Shown: positions 6,954-14,837 of the stretch, piece after piece
Layout: each line of letters begins with the position of its first letter
How positions within the stretch are numbered: position 1 is the stretch's first letter
DNA from: Bacteriovoracaceae bacterium UBA3083
GTDB taxonomy: Bacteria; Bdellovibrionota; Bacteriovoracia; Bacteriovoracales; Bacteriovoracaceae
Direction of reading: 5' to 3'
Assembly (NCBI GenBank): GCA_002366565.1
Contig: DFBJ01000002.1
Span: 1 to 36,548 of the forward strand
DNA length: 36,548 nucleotides
Made by a program: the position numbers and the translations under genes
Notes under the pieces: model-generated
What the model was told of the DNA's origin: nothing
Databases searched by the model: none
What the model saw: only the letters and a program-made list of their open reading frames with translations

Positions 6954-7613
6954 ATGGAAGCAACAGCTGTATCGACATCAATGAACGGAATTGCACAATT
7001 TATCCAAAGTGGTGGGATCTTTATGTGGGTTATCCTACTGATCTGGGCCATAGGTATTGCAATTGCCATAGAACGTTTTTCAAAATTATCTTTTAAACTC
7101 GACGTAGACGGCGCATCGTTTATGAATGAACTACAAAGATACATCCTCTCAAATGACATTCAAGGTGCTATTAGAGTTTGCTCTGGTTCAGTGGCCGCTC
7201 TTCCTAAAGTACTCAAGAGTGGACTTAAGAGATCAAATCAATCAACAGCTCAAGTTCAAAATGCAATCGACGCTACTGCACTTGAAGTTATTCCAAAAGT
7301 TGAACTAAGACTTAACTATCTTCAGTTAATTGCAAATGTTTCAACTCTATTTGGTCTACTTGGTACGATTCAAGGTCTAATTCAAACATTCGCTGCCGTA
7401 GGTTCAGCAGATCCTGCTCAAAAGCAAGAGTTACTTGCTCTTGGTATTTCTAAGGCGATGAACACGACTTTCCTTGGTCTATTAGCAGCGATTTCAGTAA
7501 TGATGCTTCATGCTTTCTTAGCTTCTAAGTCTGACAAGATCATTAATGAAATTGATGAATTTTCAGTAAAGCTTTTAGACTTACTTGGAACAAAACAAGA
7601 AAAAGAAAACTAA
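6954..7613 (+). CDS. TolQ/ExbB/MotA-type proton channel protein (AglR-like)
   Basis: Inner-membrane subunit of an energy-transducing motor driven by the proton gradient. The 219-residue protein has the three-segment plan of the family: a first membrane helix near residues 20-40 (FMWVILLIWAIGIAIAIERF), a cytoplasmic loop, then helices near 122-145 (STLFGLLGTIQGLIQTF) and 165-190 (FLGLLAAISVMMLHAFLA). The GLLGTIQGLI motif is characteristic. It is followed by two ExbD-type genes at 21- and 2-nt spacing. One TolQ plus two ExbD, with no TolA, TolB, Pal or TonB next to them, matches the AglR-AglQ-AglS motor of Myxococcus gliding better than TolQR or ExbBD. The glt-like operon 3 kb away supports this, but the assignment to AglR is inference. 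Confidence 0.85.
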   Translation: MEATAVSTSMNGIAQFIQSGGIFMWVILLIWAIGIAIAIERFSKLSFKLDVDGASFMNELQRYILSNDIQGAIRVCSGSVAALPKVLKSGLKRSNQSTAQVQNAIDATALEVIPKVELRLNYLQLIANVSTLFGLLGTIQGLIQTFAAVGSADPAQKQELLALGISKAMNTTFLGLLAAISVMMLHAFLASKSDKIINEIDEFSVKLLDLLGTKQEKEN

Positions 7614-7634
7614 GAGAATTATTTAGAGGTCAAT

Positions 7635-8165
7635 GTGTATAGAGCACCTAGTAGAAGAAAAACGAAGAAAGAAGTTGAAAAACCAAATCTAATTCCAATA
7701 TTAGATGCGGTTTTCATATTTATTTTCTTTTTACTTATGTCTTCTAGATTTTTAAACATAAATGAAATTCAAAGTGACGTGCCTATCGTTTCAGATAGGC
7801 AACCACCAAAAAGTAATAAGAAGCCTTTAGCTCTTACACTTAGAATTCTAAACACAAGAATTCAAGTTCTCACTGGTGTACCTGGTTCTGTAAAAAAGAA
7901 TATTGGTAAAAATGCTGAGGGTGATTATGACCTCCGCTCTCTTAGAGAGTACCTAATTTCATTAAAGAAAAAGAATGTTGATGAGAAGTCTATAGTTCTA
8001 GAGCCTCTTGTGGACATTAGCTACGAAGATATTGTTAAGATTATGGACTCTGTAAGAGACTTAAACAAAACAGATCCAGACATTTGGACAAAGACTAAAG
8101 ATGGAATGGACTTAAGAGTCAAAGAGCTATTTAACAATATTGTTTTCGGTAACATCCAGAGTTAA
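7635..8165 (+). CDS. ExbD/TolR-type motor protein, first copy (AglQ/AglS-like)
   Basis: Single-span inner-membrane partner of the TolQ-like channel. The 176-residue protein has a basic cytoplasmic N-terminus (RRKTKKEVEK), one membrane helix at about residues 19-38 with the conserved aspartate in LIPILDAVFIFIFFLL, and a periplasmic domain of about 130 residues. The aspartate is the expected proton-carrying residue. The start is GTG at 7635, the only start after the in-frame TAA of the preceding gene; GAGGT lies 4 nt before it. An ATG at 7633 is out of frame. The gene sits between the TolQ-like gene and a second exbD. Confidence 0.85.
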   Translation: MYRAPSRRKTKKEVEKPNLIPILDAVFIFIFFLLMSSRFLNINEIQSDVPIVSDRQPPKSNKKPLALTLRILNTRIQVLTGVPGSVKKNIGKNAEGDYDLRSLREYLISLKKKNVDEKSIVLEPLVDISYEDIVKIMDSVRDLNKTDPDIWTKTKDGMDLRVKELFNNIVFGNIQS

Positions 8166-8167
8166 TT

Positions 8168-8680
8168 ATGAGTAGAATCAGATCAATTGCAGGTAGAGGA
8201 AGAACGAGAAGGAAAAAGAAGTCTTTCGAGATCGATATTACTTCACTTCTTGATATTCTTGTAATTCTATTAGTTTTTCTAATTAAGAATTACAATGCTT
8301 CCGGTATTGTTTTAAATGTACCAAAAGGAATTGAACTACCTACTTCTAAGTCTCAATCGCTAAATACATCAGGGATTATTGTTCAAGTCTCACCTACTAC
8401 GATATGGGTTGATGACAAGATCATTCTTGAATCTAAAAAAGATACCTTAGCCGAAGATAGAACTGGTCGAAGAATCATTCCTCTATTTAACGAGCTTGTA
8501 AAAAAGAAAGAAGTTATTAAGCAAATTGAAAAGTCTTCTCCAAACGCTAAGAAGTTTTCAGGTGTTGTTAATCTAGTTGTGGATAAAACGATTAAATATA
8601 GCTACATCAAAAAACTAATGTACACTGCTGCTGAAGCAGGCTTTGGAAAGTATAAGTTTGTTGTAATGACTGAAGAGTAA
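8168..8680 (+). CDS. ExbD/TolR-type motor protein, second copy (AglS/AglQ-like)
   Basis: Second ExbD-family subunit, 170 residues. The N-terminus is strongly basic (GRGRTRRKKKSFE). One membrane helix follows at about residues 25-42 with the conserved aspartate in DITSLLDILVILLVFL, then a periplasmic domain ending FVVMTEE. It begins only 2 nt after the preceding stop codon and lacks a clear Shine-Dalgarno, so translation is probably coupled to the first exbD. The two ExbD proteins differ clearly, so this is not a recent duplication. Its stop is 3 nt from the stop of a convergent gene. Confidence 0.85.
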   Translation: MSRIRSIAGRGRTRRKKKSFEIDITSLLDILVILLVFLIKNYNASGIVLNVPKGIELPTSKSQSLNTSGIIVQVSPTTIWVDDKIILESKKDTLAEDRTGRRIIPLFNELVKKKEVIKQIEKSSPNAKKFSGVVNLVVDKTIKYSYIKKLMYTAAEAGFGKYKFVVMTEE

Positions 8681-8683
8681 ACC

Positions 8684-9208
8684 TTACAGTAAGAAAATGA
8701 AGCTCATCACAAGACAGAAGGCCACTTGAGTTATAAAGACATTATAATAACTAAAGGCCTTCTTAAGTTCTTTAATTGATACTAAGAAGAATACACTCCC
8801 CCACAGAACCATAAAGATATTCACAATTAAATCATTCATTCCATGAGCAACGATATTTAGATCTAATACTAGCGCAACAAAGAATATAATAAATATTGTA
8901 ATATTAAAGATGAACCGAGACATTTGCTTCTTATCAAGCATTCTTGCCCACTGAATAAATCCTAAGTTCCCTCTTTCAAAAATACTTAATTGAGTCGAGG
9001 CATCACTATACTCAACATTACTAAGTCCTCTTGTTCTCATAAATGTATAGAATATTTCAGAGAAAACAATAAAGAGTAGTGCTGGTATTGTGAAGTCAGA
9101 AACATCCACACGCCCATCTATAAACTCCAGAATACAAAGCACCCCAAAGAGCACTGTCAGTAGGAGTTTAAGTCTAAAATCTGTGAAATTTCTAATCTTT
9201 TGAATCAT
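8684..9208 (-). CDS. Hypothetical five-span membrane protein
   Basis: I do not recognise a family. The 174-residue protein has five hydrophobic segments (about residues 13-30, 39-56, 99-117, 127-145 and 157-174), with a polar loop of about 40 residues between the second and third. The last helix ends at the C-terminus. It has no signal peptide and no catalytic motif I can see. It is convergent with the second exbD (3-nt gap) and lies 90 nt downstream of feoB, separated by a strong hairpin, so it may be transcribed on its own. An integral inner-membrane location is likely; its function is unknown. Confidence 0.7.
   Translation of the reverse strand: MIQKIRNFTDFRLKLLLTVLFGVLCILEFIDGRVDVSDFTIPALLFIVFSEIFYTFMRTRGLSNVEYSDASTQLSIFERGNLGFIQWARMLDKKQMSRFIFNITIFIIFFVALVLDLNIVAHGMNDLIVNIFMVLWGSVFFLVSIKELKKAFSYYNVFITQVAFCLVMSFIFLL
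8716..8763 (+). terminator. Long hairpin just past the motor operon, possible 3' end signal
   Basis: AGAAGGCC (8716-8723) pairs with GGCCTTCT (8756-8763), and inside it AGTTAT (8729-8734) pairs with ATAACT (8747-8752). It lies 36 nt after the second exbD stop codon, within the opposite-strand gene. The following bases are only mildly T-rich. It could end or protect the motor mRNA, but coding constraint on the other strand could also produce it. Confidence 0.3.
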
Positions 9209-9251
9209 GGGACAAGTATACTCGATGAGTGTCCCCTACTAAAAATCAACA

Positions 9252-9294
9252 CCTTAAAAGCACTATAGAGAGACTATAGTGCCCAATTTTAAGG
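9252..9294 (-). terminator. Large hairpin downstream of feoB
   Basis: Two stacked perfect stems, CCTTAAAA (9252-9259) / TTTTAAGG (9287-9294) and GCACTATAG (9260-9268) / CTATAGTGC (9274-9282), have a 5-nt loop and a 4-nt bulge. It begins 4 nt after the feoB stop codon. On the minus strand the inner stem is followed by TTTT, so it may act as the feoAB terminator; the U-tract is short. Confidence 0.6.
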
Positions 9295-9298
9295 TCGC

Positions 9299-11260
9299 TT
9301 AACTCAAGAAGTTATAAGCAATATATGATCCAACCCATGCTAGAACACCCATATAAGTGAAAGCAAATATAGGTTGTTTCCAATTTCCTAGCTCCCTTCT
9401 GAGGATGGCCAGAGTACTCGTACATTGTAGGGAGAATACGAAAAATATAAGAATTGACCAGGCAACCGCTAAGTTGAACTTAGGCTCACCTGTAACTTCA
9501 TCTTTTTCAAGCTTAAGTCTCTGCCTGAGTGTAGAAGATTCTTCATCAACTTCACCAAGAGCGTATACAGTTCCCATAGTTGAAACAAATAACTCTCGAG
9601 CACCAAAGGCCACAAGTAGCCCAACGCCCATTTTCCAGTCCATACCAATAGGCTTTAAAACAGGTTCGATTGTCTTACCAATTTTTCCCATAAGTGAATT
9701 TTGTAACTGAAGAGAAGCTACTACTTCAGGATCTTTATTTAAGATTTCTGATGGATTAAGCCTTGGAAAAGTTGAAGCAAACCAAATACCAATTGATAAG
9801 ACTAATATAATTGTTCCGGCCTTCTTACAGAAGAACTTCACTTTCTGTAGTGCTGTACCTGCAGCAATTCTTAATCTAGGCCTTTGATATAGAGGTAAAT
9901 CAATAAAGAATGAACTCGTCTCACCCTTAAAGTAAGTAAGCCTAAAGATTAATGCCATAAATAAAGCAAAGAAGCTTCCTAGAAAATATAAGAAAAAGAA
10001 TGAAAGAGCCTGAGCATTTAAAAATCCAAAAACTTTTTCATCAGGAACAAAAGTTCCAATCAAGAGAATATAAACAGGGAGCCTTGCGCTACAAGTAATC
10101 ATTGGAATTGTCATTATTGTGGCAACTCTCTCTTTCTTACTTGGAATCGTTCTCGCGGCCATAATACCGGGGATAGAACATGCAAAGCCAGAAAGATAAG
10201 GAAGAAATGCTTTACCATTTAATCCAAATATACTCATAACTCTATCACTAAGAACTGCTGCTCTAGAAATATATCCAGACTGCTCTAGAAGACTTAGTAA
10301 GAAAAATAAGATACCAATCTGTGGAGCAAAAATAATAACTCCACCAACACCAGCAATTACTCCATCAACAATAAGACTCTTTAAATAACCATCAGGAAGT
10401 ACACTTGATACCCACTCCCCAAGTTGTCCTACTAGAGAATCAACCAGATCCATAAGAGGTCCGGCCCATTCATAAATAGAATTAAAGATAAGATAGAATA
10501 TTATGACAAAGATAATTGATCCCCAAAGAGGATGAACTAGTAACTTATCAAGCTTTCTTGTGACCTCTACTCTCTTAGAGTCAGGACGAACAATCTTCTC
10601 TACTATTTCTCTAGCTTTGATGTGGTATTGGTTTATTTGGTCGAGTACAACCTTCTGATCTTCTTCAATACTTACCTGAGGAATAGGCTTATAGTCTGGA
10701 ATATACTCTAAGCACTCTTTAGATAAAGTTACTTTTCCAGTAATCGTAACTTCTTCTTTAATACTATCTCTAATAAAGCGGTCAATTTCTCTTACATTAG
10801 ACTGCTTAGTAGAAGTCGTTAGAGTTTTAAGACCTGTTGCATCTTCTATTAACTTTCTCTGATCATTTGTAATTACTTTCTTATCATCTTTATTAATAAT
10901 AAGGATTAACTTGTCTCCGATAAGATCTTTCAATGCTAAACAAAGAGACATTGAAGATTCAAATCTTTCGAGATCAATTACAAGTGCTACTAGATTATAA
11001 TTTACGTCATTAGTTAAATTGAGAAGACTATTTAAAGTTACACCTTCATCAATACTTGTTGGAACAAGATTATACATTCCAGGTAAATCAACAATCTTCA
11101 CTTTATTCTCATACTGATCATTAGAGAGTAGATCTCCTTGAGCAGCATCAACAGTGATACCTGAATAATTTGTAACCTTTCTTCTTTGGCCACTAAGAAT
11201 ATTAAATAGAGACGACTTCCCTGAATTAGGGAATCCTACGAGTAGTACTTTAGAATTCAT
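9299..11260 (-). CDS. feoB: Ferrous iron transporter FeoB
   Basis: Inner-membrane Fe(II) importer with an N-terminal GTPase. The G motifs are G1 GFPNSGKS (residues 9-16), the G2 region SGITVD, G3 DLPG (58-61) and G4 NKDD (123-126). A helical regulatory region runs to about 230. The membrane part contains the two Gate/core motifs, GFACSIPGIMAAR and TCSARLPVYI, which carry the cysteines implicated in iron passage; the second usually reads PCSARLPVY, here the proline is threonine. At 653 residues it is shorter than the common length of about 770. It overlaps feoA by 1 nt (TAATG), so the two are translationally coupled. No feoC is seen. Confidence 0.95.
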   Translation of the reverse strand: MNSKVLLVGFPNSGKSSLFNILSGQRRKVTNYSGITVDAAQGDLLSNDQYENKVKIVDLPGMYNLVPTSIDEGVTLNSLLNLTNDVNYNLVALVIDLERFESSMSLCLALKDLIGDKLILIINKDDKKVITNDQRKLIEDATGLKTLTTSTKQSNVREIDRFIRDSIKEEVTITGKVTLSKECLEYIPDYKPIPQVSIEEDQKVVLDQINQYHIKAREIVEKIVRPDSKRVEVTRKLDKLLVHPLWGSIIFVIIFYLIFNSIYEWAGPLMDLVDSLVGQLGEWVSSVLPDGYLKSLIVDGVIAGVGGVIIFAPQIGILFFLLSLLEQSGYISRAAVLSDRVMSIFGLNGKAFLPYLSGFACSIPGIMAARTIPSKKERVATIMTIPMITCSARLPVYILLIGTFVPDEKVFGFLNAQALSFFFLYFLGSFFALFMALIFRLTYFKGETSSFFIDLPLYQRPRLRIAAGTALQKVKFFCKKAGTIILVLSIGIWFASTFPRLNPSEILNKDPEVVASLQLQNSLMGKIGKTIEPVLKPIGMDWKMGVGLLVAFGARELFVSTMGTVYALGEVDEESSTLRQRLKLEKDEVTGEPKFNLAVAWSILIFFVFSLQCTSTLAILRRELGNWKQPIFAFTYMGVLAWVGSYIAYNFLS

Positions 11261-11496
11261 TAATTAATTAACCTTACTAGAATTTTTTTAGCGTGACTTC
11301 TTCGAATGGCAAAGAATGTATTCTTACAATGCTTTAGAGAAAGAGGTCCAAGAAATAGGGCCTTTGAAGTTACTTCAACTTCATCACCTGGAAGAATTCC
11401 AAGAGAAAGAAGCCTTAGCCCCTCTTGTGAATTATCAGGAAAACTATCAATGACAGCTTTTTCACCTATCTTTAGTGTACTCATACGAACTTGCAT
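11260..11496 (-). CDS. feoA: Ferrous iron transport accessory protein FeoA
   Basis: Small cytosolic SH3-like partner of FeoB. The sequence shows the FeoA fold with LLSLGILPGDEVEV, GPLSLKHCKNTFFAIRRSHAKKILV. The open reading frame extends 13 codons further upstream to 11535, but the ATG at 11496 has GGAGAA 3 nt before it (11500-11505) and fits the usual 75-80-residue FeoA length, so I prefer 78 residues. It is first in the feoAB pair, whose stop and start overlap as TAATG. I saw no clear Fur box in the short leader. Confidence 0.9.
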   Translation of the reverse strand: MQVRMSTLKIGEKAVIDSFPDNSQEGLRLLSLGILPGDEVEVTSKALFLGPLSLKHCKNTFFAIRRSHAKKILVRLIN

Positions 11497-11569
11497 AAAT
11501 TCTCCGGTCAGTCTTATTGTTAGAGAATACAACATTTGTTTGAGCAGGCATACCCTTCTGGAAAAAATA

Positions 11570-11599
11570 CATTAAAAAGGGCCCATCTAGGACCCTTTT
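11570..11599 (-). terminator. Terminator of the glt-like operon
   Basis: Minus-strand stem AAAAGGGTCC (11599-11590) / GGGCCCTTTT (11584-11575) with a 5-nt loop and one G-U pair is followed by a further T. It lies 20 nt after the last gene's stop. The wobble pair forms only in minus-strand RNA, which fits the gene direction. Confidence 0.75.
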
Positions 11600-11618
11600 A
11601 ATTATATGTGAATTTTAT

Positions 11619-13646
11619 TTACTTTCTCTTAGGATAGAAGTTAAATGGCTGATTTACTTCAACCATTCCACCACCTCGAGGCTCTGGGAACTTTATACCT
11701 TTTAAGACACTTACAACACATCCCTTAACTTTTGATGGTAGGCCATTAGATGCAGACTCAACACTGGCCCTAGACACATGTCCAGAGGCTCCAATAATAA
11801 AGTCTAGTCTTACAACACCATTAAACGCAGATTGTGCCTTATCAAGCTCTTGCTGATAGCAATATCTAAACTGAGGTATATGATCGATCAGTATTCTTCT
11901 AATTACATCTGGGTCCATTCCACCAAGAACAACTTCTTCAAATGGAACTCCCGCAGTATATATACTCTTCTTATTAACAAGCCCGCTTACACCCTTTGAA
12001 GAATCAAGCTTTCCAGAAGCGGCACCTGTTAAGCTACCGACATTATTAGAAACCTTCGCACGCTTAAGAGTTGATGAATCACTACCACCAAGGCTTGATC
12101 CCGAACCGGAACTAGCACTTAATGTATTAACGGCCTGTGCAGACTTTGCTCCCCCACCCTTTGCCATTAGTGAGCTAAGTGTACTTGAGAAATCCACAGA
12201 CTTAAATGTATCTACAGCACCTCTAGATTTACTATTTGCTCTCGCCTTTCTAACAGAATTTCTAGCTTGAGTTGGGCTACCGCCAGCTTTCTTTGTTGGT
12301 GATACCTTATTAATGTTCTTATTAACTCTACCCTTATTTGCAGTTGCTTTCTTAGCTGGAGCTTTTGACTTAGCTGACTTAGTTCCAGTTTTAACAACTT
12401 TCTTCTTAGCAGGTTTCTTCGTAACCTTTTTAATTTTCTTGGCAACTTTAATTTTCTTCTTAGAAGGAGACTTCTGAACTACCTTTTTAGGAGCTTTCTT
12501 TGTCTTATCTATTGCCTTAGATTTAGATAGAGTGAGCTTCTTAGGTTTGTATAGAATTGTTGCAATTCTCTCAGGAGCCTTTTCAGTTTCAAGCTCTTCA
12601 TCTACTGCATATAGAGAAAAGAATCCTAAGAATAAGAAACACAGAAGAAATACGAGCATAAACCATTTAAAAAATTCTTTATCTCTTCTTAAAATTGGAG
12701 CATGTGCCACCTTAGGTGGAGCCTCTGTTCCTCTAACGTATACTTGAAGATCTCCATTCACATAGCGAACGATATCACTATCATTAAGAAGGTATTGCCC
12801 TCCAGCAAATGTTTTCTTTGAGTCATTAAGACAAATTTCTTTGTACCCAGGTAGAGATGAAAGTAAGACTTCACTACCTCTAATTTCAACAAATGGAATC
12901 TTTTCGTCTTTACCTAAGTAAGCGTATTCAACATCTTTACTTCCAGGCTTAGCACCAACAAAGTTATAAACCCCTTCTTTATTTGAAAGATAGTCAACGC
13001 TATGAACTCTATCCTTATGAAGAATAATAACCTCTACGGCCTTCTTAGATGGAGTATAGTCAAAGATTGGATATAGAGTTTCTACATCCTCAAATATATA
13101 TTCTGTAAAATCAGCTTTTGGGTCTGCCCCAAGTGGATACTCCACGCGAGGAGCTAAGTCAGCTACCTTATCAGCAACAGGCGACTTAACTGGTAACTTA
13201 GGTTTTTTAGGTGTAATTACTGGAGCTTCAGGTAGAGAAGATACTTCCTTAGGAGTACTACTTTCTTCAACAACAGGAGGAAGCGATACAGCTAACATAT
13301 CTAATGGTGGCGGTAAGTCTTCCTTTGCGAATACTTTAAACGCAAATTCAAGAGATCCAAACTTAATCGTATCATTAAGCTCGAAGCTATCTGTTACAAC
13401 CTTTTTACCATTTATATATGTCCCCATTAAAGTATCCATATCAAATACTTTAAAAGTTCCATTTGTTATTTCAATTACAGCATGAATTGAATTAATAGAT
13501 GGATGATTTATTTGAACATCACAAGCACTCGTACTTCCAACGAGAACTCTTCGTTTCTTAATAATCTTTCCTTCTTGGCCATGACTCACACCTACTGGTA
13601 AAAGTTCATAGGCTTCATTTAATTCTGCAAGAACATCTATGTTCAC
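11619..13646 (-). CDS. FHA-domain, AgmX/PglI-type inner-membrane protein (GltG/GltJ-like)
   Basis: Bitopic protein linking cytoplasm and periplasm, 675 residues. In order: an FHA domain (residues about 30-105, VLVGSTSACDVQINHPSINSIHAVI), a proline-rich linker, a second FHA-like or regulatory region (about 185-310), a membrane helix (about 329-349), a lysine/alanine-rich histone-H1-like stretch (about 367-447), a Gly/Ser linker, and a C-terminal AgmX/PglI TonB-like domain (about 585-672, RRILIDHIPQFRYCYQQEL through the KFPEPRGGG segment). In Myxococcus, GltG and GltJ of this type bridge the AglRQS motor to periplasmic partners. The start is GTG with AGGGA upstream. It is last in the operon; a terminator follows. 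Only one such protein is present here rather than the GltG/GltJ pair. Confidence 0.82.
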   Translation of the reverse strand: MNIDVLAELNEAYELLPVGVSHGQEGKIIKKRRVLVGSTSACDVQINHPSINSIHAVIEITNGTFKVFDMDTLMGTYINGKKVVTDSFELNDTIKFGSLEFAFKVFAKEDLPPPLDMLAVSLPPVVEESSTPKEVSSLPEAPVITPKKPKLPVKSPVADKVADLAPRVEYPLGADPKADFTEYIFEDVETLYPIFDYTPSKKAVEVIILHKDRVHSVDYLSNKEGVYNFVGAKPGSKDVEYAYLGKDEKIPFVEIRGSEVLLSSLPGYKEICLNDSKKTFAGGQYLLNDSDIVRYVNGDLQVYVRGTEAPPKVAHAPILRRDKEFFKWFMLVFLLCFLFLGFFSLYAVDEELETEKAPERIATILYKPKKLTLSKSKAIDKTKKAPKKVVQKSPSKKKIKVAKKIKKVTKKPAKKKVVKTGTKSAKSKAPAKKATANKGRVNKNINKVSPTKKAGGSPTQARNSVRKARANSKSRGAVDTFKSVDFSSTLSSLMAKGGGAKSAQAVNTLSASSGSGSSLGGSDSSTLKRAKVSNNVGSLTGAASGKLDSSKGVSGLVNKKSIYTAGVPFEEVVLGGMDPDVIRRILIDHIPQFRYCYQQELDKAQSAFNGVVRLDFIIGASGHVSRASVESASNGLPSKVKGCVVSVLKGIKFPEPRGGGMVEVNQPFNFYPKRK

Positions 13647-13659
13647 GTATTAATCCCTG

Positions 13660-13920
13660 TTAACGAACTCTTTCAACACCTGTTCTAATCTCGGAGTTAA
13701 AGTTTTTTCTATATGGTAATTTATTTTTAAACTTTCTTTGATATCTAGGAGCAATTGAAAGGTCCCCAGGACTCCCTGTCTCACCTTCAATTACAAGATC
13801 TTCAAAATCAAATTTCTCATACTTCTTGTATCTATAAATTATATTTTTCTTATTACTCTCTTGCGCTCGAACAGAAGTGAACGCCATCAATAATATAAAG
13901 AGTGGTGCTAAAACTTTCAT
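13660..13920 (-). CDS. Small exported protein, possible GltF counterpart
   Basis: 86 residues with a clear signal peptide (MKVLAPLFILLMAFTSVRA, cleavage probably after RA) leaving a basic, tyrosine-rich mature peptide of about 67 residues with no cysteines. I recognise no domain. Its start overlaps the preceding lipoprotein gene as ATGA, and it lies 13 nt before the FHA-protein gene. By position (between GltE-like and GltG-like genes) it corresponds to the small GltF protein of the Myxococcus order gltD-E-F-G; that equivalence rests on gene order only. Confidence 0.65.
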   Translation of the reverse strand: MKVLAPLFILLMAFTSVRAQESNKKNIIYRYKKYEKFDFEDLVIEGETGSPGDLSIAPRYQRKFKNKLPYRKNFNSEIRTGVERVR

Positions 13921-14837
13921 TTACCTGCTCCAGATAATTTTGTTAAAACTTTACTATAATAAGGGGCATACGCGCCTAACTCAGCTGTATTAATAGAAGA
14001 CAAAATAGTTTGAGCATCTTTTGTTCTACCAAGATCAGCAAGTGCTAATGAAAAATTAATACCAATCTGAGGTTTTGAATAATGAACTGAAGTCAGTCTT
14101 GAAAATAAAGATACAGCGGCTTTAGCATTTCCTTCCATGAGATAACTTGTAGCTAATCCATTTAAAGCATCCACATCTGTAGCATTTCTCTTCACCAATC
14201 TTGAAAAAATAATCTTTGCATCACTTGTTAAGTGATATTTTAAGTATAATTGTCCCATATTAAACATTGGAGTCATGCTAAATGAGCCAACTTCAGAAGC
14301 TCTCTTGTATGCAGAAAGCGCTTTTTGCTCTAGACCATTATATTGATAAATTACACCTAGATTATTAACAGGTGGAGCATAATCTTTTTTAAGACCACGA
14401 GATTTATTATAATAAAGAAGAGCTGATCTCATTTTACCTTGTAGGTAGTAGCATGTTCCTAACATATTCCAGTAACCAGGATGAGACTTATACTTTCTTA
14501 AATTGTCTTGGAATATCTTCTTCCCTTCTTCAAAATTTCTTCTATAACAATGAGTGATACCTTGAACTAAAATATCAGCAGACTGATCAACCTTCTCAAG
14601 CTTAGGCTCTGGGACTCTTGCTAAAGACTCACTTGAGAGTGAATCAACTTTAGCAATCTCTCCTTGGAAAGAATCGTTTCGGCTATTAAAGTTCACTTCA
14701 GGAACTGCATTGAAGTCAGCGTTTTCAACCCATGAAAACTCTTCAATTGATCCAGTTGAAGGACCAGCAACCTGTTTAGTCGAACTTGTTGAACAACCCA
14801 CAATAACTAAGAGAGGTAGAAGTAATAAAAATTTCAT
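13917..14837 (-). CDS. TPR lipoprotein (GltE-like)
   Basis: 306 residues. It begins with a lipoprotein signal (KFLLLLPLLVIVGCSTS) whose lipobox IVGC puts the lipidated cysteine near residue 15, so it is probably anchored in the outer membrane. A low-complexity linker of about 70 residues is followed by TPR-type helical repeats from about residue 90 (for example GYWNMLGTCYYLQGKMRSALLYYNKSRGLKKDYAPPVNNLGVIY, shown here as a region rather than a motif, followed by further repeats to 300). It overlaps both neighbours by 4 nt (ATGA), which implies strict co-translation. It resembles GltE in position and architecture; homology is not proven by eye. Confidence 0.72.
   Translation of the reverse strand: MKFLLLLPLLVIVGCSTSSTKQVAGPSTGSIEEFSWVENADFNAVPEVNFNSRNDSFQGEIAKVDSLSSESLARVPEPKLEKVDQSADILVQGITHCYRRNFEEGKKIFQDNLRKYKSHPGYWNMLGTCYYLQGKMRSALLYYNKSRGLKKDYAPPVNNLGVIYQYNGLEQKALSAYKRASEVGSFSMTPMFNMGQLYLKYHLTSDAKIIFSRLVKRNATDVDALNGLATSYLMEGNAKAAVSLFSRLTSVHYSKPQIGINFSLALADLGRTKDAQTILSSINTAELGAYAPYYSKVLTKLSGAGK

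Noticed and set aside
6954..8680. Classical Tol-Pal or TonB-ExbBD system
   Set aside because: No tolA, tolB, pal, tonB or receptor gene follows, and there are two ExbD proteins; an AglRQS-type motor fits better.
12212..12445. 77-residue Leu/Arg-rich reading frame on the minus strand
   Set aside because: It is an out-of-frame reading of the lysine-rich repeats of the FHA/AgmX gene, with no ribosome site.
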